64,000 nt of DNA, taken from positions 1,178,001-1,242,000 of the forward strand of contig NC_064676.1 in assembly GCF_023278565.1 (NCBI RefSeq), written 5' to 3'. Numbering within the stretch: the stretch's first letter is position 1; every line of letters begins with the position of its first letter. The notes under the pieces were generated by a model. It worked only from the letters and a program-made list of their open reading frames with translations, was not told the DNA's origin and ran no database searches. The stretch comes from Colletotrichum lupini. Lineage: Eukaryota; Ascomycota; Sordariomycetes; Glomerellales; Glomerellaceae. The position numbers were made by a program, and so were the translations under genes. Of the stretch, positions 56,801 through 64,000 are shown in pieces.

Positions 56801-58260
56801 AGTAAGGAGGGGTTATTAATAATAAGTTAACTACGGGCTACTTAATAAGAGGACGCTTTTATAAGAAATAGGTAGTAGACTAAAAGGAACTAACGGCCTT
56901 GCTTAGTTAGGAAGAAGTAATAATAAAGCTAAGTATATAACTCGAGAGGGCTACTATACTACGGCGGCCGTACTTATATATTACTATATAAGGGGCTAAA
57001 GAGGGAGGTTATTAAAGTATATTATAATACGCTTATAGCGGGATATTATAGTATAAAGCGGACGATAGTACTACTAAAATGCTACTATTACTAAGATAGA
57101 GTGAGTAGGGATATAAAAAGTTATATTAATACTTATATAGTATACTAGCGGATAAAGCCTCGTTACTATAAGCCGTATAGCTTACTACGCCCCCTACTTA
57201 CCCTAGTTAGGCTATAATAAGAGATATTACTAAACTTTATTACGGGCTTACTTATATTAACTATACTAATCGGGAGGCGCCCCTGCGACGCGGTACTTAT
57301 TATAATAAACTAATTTATAAAGTATAGTATTTATATTACTACGAGAACGACCCTTATAGCCTAGGGATTCGCAAACCTCTTATTCGTAAAGATCTTTATT
57401 AAGTTTAAAATACTTAAAAGGATCGTCTTTAATAAGGGGTTATTATTTATAAATAAGTTTTAAACTTATCTTTATTATTTCTTAATAATAAAGAGGCGTC
57501 TTAGTATTACGTTCTATTTATAAACGGATAGTTAAATAGAATAGTAGAACTAATACTTAAAGTAATACCTTCGCTACTTCTATACTTAGGACTAATTAGA
57601 TTAGGCATAACGTTTTTACTTAGCCGAGTTTATATATAATAATACTTAGTACTTAGTAATCCGTAAAGCGCTTACTAAGGCCCTACTCGGGTTCTTATTT
57701 ATATACCCTATATCGATCTTAATAGGGGCTCGAGATAGTATATAGAATATCTTAGTTAAGGAGCGTACGGCCCGACTACGAGCTAACTAAAAAGCTCTAT
57801 AACCCCTTATATAAAAAGCACGTAAGACGTATAAGTAATAAGCTAATAAAACTAAGATAAATATATTATATAAAGTAAGTAACTAGGTACTATTATTAAG
57901 GAAGAATATTAGTAAGTAGCGTCCTAGCTAGAAGTTAGTTAATAAGTATCTAGGGCTATTCGAAGTTAAATTAATAGTTAGAATAGTAAGGGTCGCTTAC
58001 TAACTAAATATACTAACGTAGTATAAAATATATAATATATTCTATATATCCCTGCTCGAGCTATATTAATACCGTAAAGAAGCCCCTTAGAAGCCCTTAC
58101 TTATTGGGGATATAAACGGGGAGCTACTTTATAAAATAGAAAATATTATATAATATAGAGGGCCGAAGAGGAGGCAATAATACCTAATTTAGTAAAAGGG
58201 ATATAGTAGCGATAAAGATATATAAGAGCTAGCTAAGTATATTAAAAACGTAGCGTTAAT
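53830..58260 (+). pseudogene. Gypsy gag-pol remnant with chromodomain
   Basis: Gag block near 53840-54110 (KEKVNEFVSYINKLEIELEY), zinc knuckle near 54350-54400 with cysteines turned to tyrosines, RT beginning [20 protein letters not shown] near 55240, RT catalytic YLDD changed to YLDN, RNase H, an integrase with KRTIVLL near 57050 and RIKPRYYKPY near 57145, and a C-terminal chromodomain (YRGPKRR-QYL, KGYSSDKD) near 58150-58225. Chromodomains of this class bind or recognise H3K9-methylated chromatin in known chromoviruses. Confidence 0.82.
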
Positions 58261-59904
58261 TAGTATATATAAAGAACGAGTTTTAATTAAGTAGCGCGCC
58301 CTAGCTCTTAATAAGCCTAATAACGTAGCGAACTAGCTATTAATAACGGAAAAAAGGGACTATATAGCTATAACTAAGTAGTATAAACGTATTAATTACG
58401 AACCGTTTTTTTAATCTTTATAATACGTAAGAGGACTACCCTTATTTATAAAGAAACTACCCTTGCGTATAAAAGGGCCGCCCTAGCTATTATCCTAGGG
58501 GTCGTTATAAAAGAAATAATCTCCTTATTATTAACGAATCTATAAATAATTAGCTATAAATACAGAGCATAAGTAGGGTAACTATATACCGGTTAGAATA
58601 TTATTTAAGTAGTATACTTCGTTATGGATAGTACGAAGTAGTGCGATTATAGCGTTATTATAAGATAAAGACGTAGCGCGGGAGGAGCTTATAATTACCT
58701 TATTATTATTATTATTAATAACGGGGGTCGAGCGGGCCTCTTTACTAACGCACTTAAGCGCCCTCTGCGCATTATTAATAGCAATTTAATAGGTTTACTA
58801 GAGCTATAAAGTAATATTAATAACCTAAGTAATAGCAATAATAGAGCGATAATAAAGTAATAAACCTCCGAATTATAAACGTTATCGTTCGAAATAAGAG
58901 CGGTATTCTATAGGGTTCGGACTATAGATTCTATAGACTTAGGAACCTAAGATATTATTAATATAATATATAAAAAAAGCGATAGAGTAGCGACTATATT
59001 AAGCGCTTACTATATCTTTATAAGAATAGTTCTGCGTAGTATACTTAATATAATATACGTTAGATTTTAAAAAAATATTAAATAAAGGAGCGAACTAGGG
59101 GCTATAAATTACTAACTTAGCTAATTATAATACTTAGTTTTTAAATTAAGCGCTTTATATATAACGTAAGCGGGGTAGGGGAGCGGGCGTACCTAGCCGA
59201 CCCTAATCTTTTTAACGTTCGCCTTTTTTTTCTTTTTAATAAGAGTCTATAATAGTTAGTATAAGTAGTATATAAGTAGTAATATATATATAAGGTTAGG
59301 GTAAGTAAAGGGGATATTAGGCTTTTTAAATAGACTACTACTGCTACTACTACTAGGCGCACCCGTAGCACTAATAACTATTCTATTACTAATAATAATA
59401 ACTCCGTAATTAAAAGCTATATTTATATTAAAACGAGTTAGTAGCGAATATAAAACGACTCCGTAAAAGACTTACTTAGGTATAAAAAGTATATAAGAAT
59501 AGGGATCTAAGAGATATTCGTTAGCTATAATATTTATATAATAAGGGAGTAGCGTAGACGTTAATAAAAATAAAAGACTATATATAAAAAAGATAACTAT
59601 AGATAAAAAGGAAAAAAGGAATTCAGAATCGTAGTAGCTTAGAAAGGGGTTAATATTAGTAAATAAAAGTAGGGTAACGACTACCTAGGTACCGGTAGTC
59701 GTAAGGATAGCTTATAGGTAGGAGCAACTTAGGTATAGAATTATAGGGCTATTATTTAGAGCAAGGGGTCTATACTTAGGCTAATAGGCGCTACTTATAC
59801 CCGCCCTCGTACTATATATCTAAGGACCTCCTAGGTAAGGGATTAACGTAATATATATAAACTATAAGCGAGCTTTGGGACGAAGCCTAGGGGAGGGAGC
59901 ACCC
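58261..59904 (+). other. Unexplained 1.6-kb tail of the gypsy element
   Basis: Lies between the chromodomain and the right LTR, where most chromoviruses have very little sequence. It is RIP-mutated like the rest. A minus-strand open stretch at 59141-59371 shows no domain. Could be a long 3' UTR, an extra gene or captured sequence. Confidence 0.45.
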
Positions 59905-60105
59905 TATTAAGCCTTACTAGTTAGGCCTCGTTAGTTAAGGGGTAAGTATAAAGAGGGGGACTAAGTAATAAAGGAGTAGCTTAGGTATATATAGAGCGCT
60001 AGCAGTATACCTCGAGGGAAGGGTAGATTTTAGTAATTCCTCTTTTAGACCCTAATAGCAGTTGGCCTCTGTGAGCTTCTTCCCTGTGTCACACACCTAT
60101 TGACA
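59905..60105 (+). repeat. Right LTR of the gypsy element, 201 bp
   Basis: Outer (3') ~90 bases are clean and GC-normal (CTGTGAGCTTCTTCCCTGTG, ending TGACA); the inner part is mutated (begins TATTAAGCC where the left copy has TGTCAGGCC). It also provides the new stop codon for the gene on the minus strand. Confidence 0.93.
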
Positions 60106-61580
60106 ACGGCATCCGGCGGAGAACCAGGTCCCTTCTGCTTTCTCCGGCGGCGCAACAACCATACCAACGCAAGGACCGCGCCTATAACCCCGACTGCGAT
60201 GCCAGCCTTTTCTCCAGCTGTCAATCCCTTGTCACCGGTGTCGAAGCTCTGGAAAACTTGCCCTTTATCCCAGGCGTCGCCCCATGTCGTGACGAACGAC
60301 TTGGCCGGGTTGGTACTGATCGCTGAGTCTTCAAACTTCTTCACGATGCTCTGCTCCATCCGTGGACCAGGAGCTTGCGCCATATAGGTGACGTTGGATT
60401 CGTAGTCAACGGCCAGGAATGCAGCTTGGAGAAACGCGCGGCCCAACTGCCAGAAGCCGTAGCTCGAGTTGATGGACTGGCAGGGAAAGTAGCTCGCCTT
60501 CTGCTCGACCAGCGGCGGCTCCAATGTCAGGTTGAGGAGCTGGAAGGGGACTTTGATAGTTATGTTCGTTGCGCTCGAGTCGGCCAAGACGAAACCGAGG
60601 TACGCTGACTGGTTGACAAATAGTTGGGCGCTCAAGTCAGTATCCCAGAGGTAGAGCCCTGACTTGTTATGGTACGTCATGTGAAGATTCTCTGCTATGG
60701 CTTCGCAGATCCCCGGCGGTAGATAGATGTACGGTGAAGCTGGGTTCGGGATCACGACTGCCGACCCAGCAGCGCCGCCAACGTACTTAGTATACTGCAT
60801 GCCGAGGTCTGTTGGATTCGTCCAAAAGCTCGCGTTCGACTTAATAGGATAGAATGACTGATTCCGTATCTGAAAGTCAAAGATGATGTCCCTGAGAAAC
60901 ATCACCGGTATCGAGTCCTGAAGTGCAAACGTGCCAACCTGACCGAGCGCCCTGTTCTGCTCATACCCGCCCAGTACTAGCGATCCAGGAATACCAAGAG
61001 CGGCACTCCCCATGTGCACGCTGAACGCGGTCCTATCAATGTCGCCTGAAATCCTGAGCTGTTCGAGGATGCCCGGACCGGCCGTCTCGTGTCTCTCGCT
61101 CCTGGGCCCGAGACCAAGTGTGCCGACCGTTGGCGTGTAGGCAGTCGTGTCTGAATTGGTAGAGCTATTCCACGACGTCGCGGCGACCAATGTCACGTTA
61201 ACCTTGATTTCGTGACTGGTTCCCATCCTCGAATCGATAACCATGCCGTCCGAGGCCTCCATTCCTGCCCAGCCCGCCCCCATAAAGGCGCTGGCGAACC
61301 AGCCATCAGACCAGGCTCTCGAAGTCCCCGTCTTGAGGGTATCGCGGCGTGGCGTATAATCTCCGCCTACGGATTTCGTCAGGATCTCAGAAACACCAGA
61401 GCCTCCCGGCCAGAGAGGCATCTCAGTGTCGTTGAGCTTGAGGAGTGGCGCCTGCCATGGCCCGTCGGGACCATAGGTCCTGTTCTCGTTCGCTCCGAGA
61501 TCGGTTGACCAGCGGAGTTGGATCTGCGCGCTGGCGCTGGCGAAGGTGGCCGCGGCGAGGTAAATACGACGCAGCAGCAT
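60045..61580 (-). CDS. Peptidase A1-like membrane protein truncated by a retrotransposon
   Basis: 511 residues, intronless. Signal peptide (MLLRRIYLAAATFASASAQ). A luminal or extracellular aspartyl-protease fold to about residue 440 (DGPWQAPLL, TLGLGPRSERHE, GSLVLGGYEQNRALG, SPYIYLPPGICEAIAENL, YGFWQLGRAFLQAAFLAVDY), then one TM (AGIAVGVIGAVLALVWLL, about 458-475) and RRRRKQK. The catalytic DTG/DSG motifs are not present at either site (WPGGSG and NPASPYIYL stand in their place), so it is probably a non-catalytic member. Native coding ends at 60106. The last 19 residues plus stop (60105-60045) come from the LTR of the gypsy element, and the original 104-codon tail is at 45546-45866. The extracellular part and TM are untouched, so a shortened protein may still be made. 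Confidence 0.88.
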   Translation of the reverse strand: MLLRRIYLAAATFASASAQIQLRWSTDLGANENRTYGPDGPWQAPLLKLNDTEMPLWPGGSGVSEILTKSVGGDYTPRRDTLKTGTSRAWSDGWFASAFMGAGWAGMEASDGMVIDSRMGTSHEIKVNVTLVAATSWNSSTNSDTTAYTPTVGTLGLGPRSERHETAGPGILEQLRISGDIDRTAFSVHMGSAALGIPGSLVLGGYEQNRALGQVGTFALQDSIPVMFLRDIIFDFQIRNQSFYPIKSNASFWTNPTDLGMQYTKYVGGAAGSAVVIPNPASPYIYLPPGICEAIAENLHMTYHNKSGLYLWDTDLSAQLFVNQSAYLGFVLADSSATNITIKVPFQLLNLTLEPPLVEQKASYFPCQSINSSYGFWQLGRAFLQAAFLAVDYESNVTYMAQAPGPRMEQSIVKKFEDSAISTNPAKSFVTTWGDAWDKGQVFQSFDTGDKGLTAGEKAGIAVGVIGAVLALVWLLRRRRKQKGPGSPPDAVVNRCVTQGRSSQRPTAIRV

Positions 61581-62648
61581 GGTCGACGTTTTTCAACCGT
61601 CTCGAATGATACTTTGACTGGATATTTAGGTTGACATTCGGGATTGAGTTTAGGGTCCACGCGTGAATGGTAAGAAAGGGCAGACGGAGAGACAAAGGTG
61701 TGAACAGGAGTAAGAGAATCGGGGTGAAAGTCCAAGTGCCGGGCAAAATAGCATGCACGAGTGAGGGTCAAGCAACACCGCGCCGCATGCGAGTCTTACG
61801 GTAGCAGATAATTTGATAAAACATAAGGTGGTTTCTTGGGCAAAGGCTCCATCGCAGGCAACAGAGCTACCAGGATCCGGATCCAGATGCAGACTGGCGC
61901 CGCAACTACCTGGCTGCCCAGGACCCCAAACCACAAGTGGATTTCAAGTTCAGCCAACAGGATTCGAGGCGTTCTTAAGTAAGTCAGGGGTTGGCCTGGT
62001 TTGATCCATCATCTATTGACGGAGATCGTGTCCGTAGGAAGGGAACACAGATAGTAGTAGGGAAGAAGAATTAAGAGATACACGAGCACTGAGAAGCCGT
62101 CTGACAAGCGAGCATCGATCGCCAATTTGGGCGCGTTTTCGTTCTCGTAAACCTTAAAACTCAATTGAAAAGGTTCCACTTCAGAGCACCACCTCCCCAA
62201 CGGTGCCAGGTGAGCACGACAGCGAATATTGGCGCGAGGCTGGTCAGGGAAGGCAATCCTTCAGGATCCAACGCGGCACTGGATCTTTCAAACACGAAAT
62301 TCAAGGCCTTTTTTTCATTATACAAGAGGAACGCGGGCCAAAATGAATACCAATCCGAAGACAATCCAAAAGCCTTTTGGTTTAGCCCGGATTATCCTCG
62401 AGACTTGAATCGGCGCCATCGCCGGGGCCAATCTCCACTTATCCCCCGGTTGTTCGGAGGTGAACACGGCGCTTGGTGGATATCGATCATCCATTTACTT
62501 GCGTTCGATCCCGACCTATCCAGAGCGCTTCATTCATATAGATGGAAGACTTAAAGTTTTTAGAGACCTGTACTGCATACTTATTCCATTCTCAGTCATG
62601 AGACTAGCCCCTGGGCCATTGCTCTCGCAACGCAGATTCCACAACGAT
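61581..62648. other. Intergenic region, 1.1 kb
   Basis: Promoter side of the aspartyl-protease-like gene and 3' flank of the next gene. Short overlapping open frames on both strands have no recognisable features. Confidence 0.45.
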
Positions 62649-63882
62649 TCAGTCGCCCTTCACCTTCCCCATCTCAATTGTCTCCGGCCGGAGCGTAGAA
62701 GAGCCACGCCAACCCCACGACTTCCCGCCATCATTCTCCGGGCCCTTGATAAAAAGTAGCTGTTCATCCGCAAGCTGTATATGCCACTTCTGCCTACCGG
62801 CCCGCGTCTTCTTAATGCCTTTGAGTAGTCGTCTTGTCCTCGACCGCCACCAAGGCTTGTCCTGGCTTGCGATGCACCGCCGCAAAGGTATCAACAAAAA
62901 GCAGACCTGGTCCAACCTTCCCTCGGAGAGTAACATCTCACAAATCGTCAACAATCGACTCATTCGAGTGCTCCTCTCAAAGTCGAGCTTGGCTCCAGAC
63001 TGAGGTGGGTTCCTTCCGGCGGCTATTATTAGGGAGATCTTATTCTCTAAGTAGAACAATATCCAGTGGATGTTGATCTGTGAAGCAGGTAAGCCGAGAA
63101 TTCATTTGTGGCTGAATCAATACTACCTCGGTTTCCGAAAGGGATTCTTTGCGAAGATCCAAGTCCTTGATGGTGCCGTACTTTTCTGCCATCTTCAACA
63201 CCTGAGCCAACGCCTCTTCAATGGACCCCTCAAGATCGGCAACATCGCAGTAATACAACAAGACCAAGAGGTCCTTCTCAGACTCGTCAATCAGACACGT
63301 ATCAGACGATCGAAAAGGAACAGGCAGGTTGTCATCTCCCGCAGAGGTAGAGCCTGCTTCCAATCTACCCACATCATTGCCTTGTGGCCCGAGAAATGGG
63401 TTCACGGCACGTGCAACTTCAAGCAGCTTTTGCGAGATGGGCCCGCGATCAGTCAATAATCGTAGTACAGTCTCTTCCGTACAGAGCGTGATGTAGTCAC
63501 GAATATTGGATGCGTGTCGAGCCTCCTCAATCAAGACATCAAGTTTCTCGATGAGCGACGTAAGGTCCTCGGAGGCAACGCTTGAAATGCCCCCCGTTAG
63601 GTATTGACTGCGAATCTGCATTATTGACAGAATGACTTGACGGGTCGTCTTAGATATGAGTGGAGGTAAATGCTGGATCCAGATAGTGGTAGAAGGCAGC
63701 GTCTTTGGGACGCGCGGAGGCGGCGATGGACTACCTCAAGTCAGTATCTTGGGCCCATCATGGGCACAGTCACAGACTCACCGGGACGAGCCTCCGCCCA
63801 TATTGCGAACCAGCTTTGGCGTTGAGTTCTTGACCGACGGAAAGTCGGGCGCTCCCAACGATGCATAGAAAATCACGTCCAT
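62649..63882 (-). CDS. Unrecognised three-exon protein
   Basis: Proposed exons 63882-63782, 63730-63127 and 63077-62649, with introns of 51 nt (donor GTGAGT, acceptor GGTAG) and 49 nt (donor GTAGTA, acceptor CACAG). Phases match and give 377 residues starting MDVIFYASLGAPDF. The middle is acidic and helical (LTSLIEKLDVLIEEARHASN, SEKDLLVLLYYCDVADLEGS, ALAQVLKMAEKYGTIKDLDL). The C-terminal third is basic and Trp-rich (PWWRSRTRRLLKGIKKTRAG). No signal peptide, TM or known motif. The first exon is least certain because the frame might continue upstream beyond the window edge. I do not recognise a family and assign no function. Confidence 0.55.
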
Positions 63883-64000
63883 GTTGGCATCTCACAACAC
63901 CACCGCATCCTATATGAAGTCGAAGAGGGAGAGCAAACATCGAGGCTCATCGTCAACCAGGCCTGACTTACGTATTTCGCATACCTCGCATCGTATTTCG

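Larger units (their letters stand above)
45867..60105 (+). mobile_element. Ty3/gypsy chromovirus carrying a nested Ty1/copia element
   Basis: 14,239 bp. Paired 201-bp LTRs (45867-46067 and 59905-60105) begin TGTCA and end TGACA in their undamaged copies, and the target-site duplication ACGGC occurs at 45862-45866 and 60106-60110. Removing the nested element leaves about 7.3 kb, normal for a gypsy element. Plus-strand traces: Gag near 53840-54110, a zinc knuckle near 54350-54400 with Cys changed to Tyr, reverse transcriptase near 55237-55640 (PFGLTNAPATF; YLDD now YLDN at 55598-55609), integrase near 57030-57420 and a chromodomain near 58120-58255. A purine-rich tract (CTAGGGGAGGGAG) precedes the right LTR. 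All frames are destroyed by RIP-type changes. Confidence 0.93.

Noticed and set aside
45867..60105. Centromeric DNA
   Set aside because: The AT-rich block is completely explained by two LTR elements with target duplications and is flanked by ordinary genes.
1..64000. CRISPR arrays, bacterial operons or phage
   Set aside because: Spliceosomal introns, HET genes and RIP show a fungal nuclear genome; the only short tandem repeats are in one coding exon and in transposon ends.

Overview
The window looks like chromosomal DNA of a filamentous ascomycete (Pezizomycotina, most likely a Sordariomycete). The support is many short GT-AG introns of about 49-92 nt, HET-domain genes, a GH7 cellulase, a siderophore-type MFS transporter, a DIM-5-type histone methyltransferase, an intron-bearing tRNA-Arg, and transposons that carry dense C-to-T / G-to-A damage of the RIP type (very TpA-rich, all coding frames broken). 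I cannot name the genus.

Layout. 0.5-3.5 kb: an H3K9 methyltransferase (dim-5 type) and a secreted GH7 glucanase, both on the minus strand. 5-11.5 kb: two HET-domain genes on the plus strand flanking a four-TM protein on the minus strand, which resembles an allorecognition locus. 11.9-18 kb: a UPF0303 protein, a small possible DNA-binding protein, a SnoaL-like protein and a decayed amidase gene. 18.6-26.2 kb: tRNA-Arg(ACG), a cell-wall-sensor-like membrane protein, a damaged tRNA-Met-like sequence, an ankyrin protein and an NmrA/isoflavone-reductase-like protein. 27-29 kb: a RIP-mutated Fot1/pogo-type DNA transposon sitting 182 bp upstream of the start codon of an intact cytochrome P450. 31.5-33.4 kb: a second, different TA-flanked pogo-type element. 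34.4-45.3 kb: an asparagine synthetase-like enzyme, a small secreted lysine/aspartate repeat protein, a siderophore-type MFS transporter with one in-frame TGA, and an eight-exon TAP-type alpha/beta hydrolase. 45.9-60.1 kb: a 14.2-kb nested retrotransposon, with a Ty1/copia element inserted in a Ty3/gypsy chromovirus, both heavily RIP-mutated. 60-63.9 kb: an aspartyl-protease-like gene that the retrotransposon broke, then an unrecognised three-exon gene.

The clearest finding is that the outer retrotransposon inserted into the aspartyl-protease-like gene. The target-site duplication ACGGC is present on both sides, and the missing 104-codon tail of the gene lies in the correct frame 14.2 kb away at 45546-45866. 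The present gene ends in 19 codons read from the LTR. RIP-like damage is strong inside every element, but the outer ~50-100 bp of each element are almost clean. The window therefore holds both heavily RIP-mutated DNA and a gene of the class that marks such DNA with H3K9 methylation in Neurospora. I saw no compact biosynthetic cluster and no CRISPR. The most novel-looking protein is the secreted repeat protein at 37.1-37.8 kb. All gene models here were spliced by eye.
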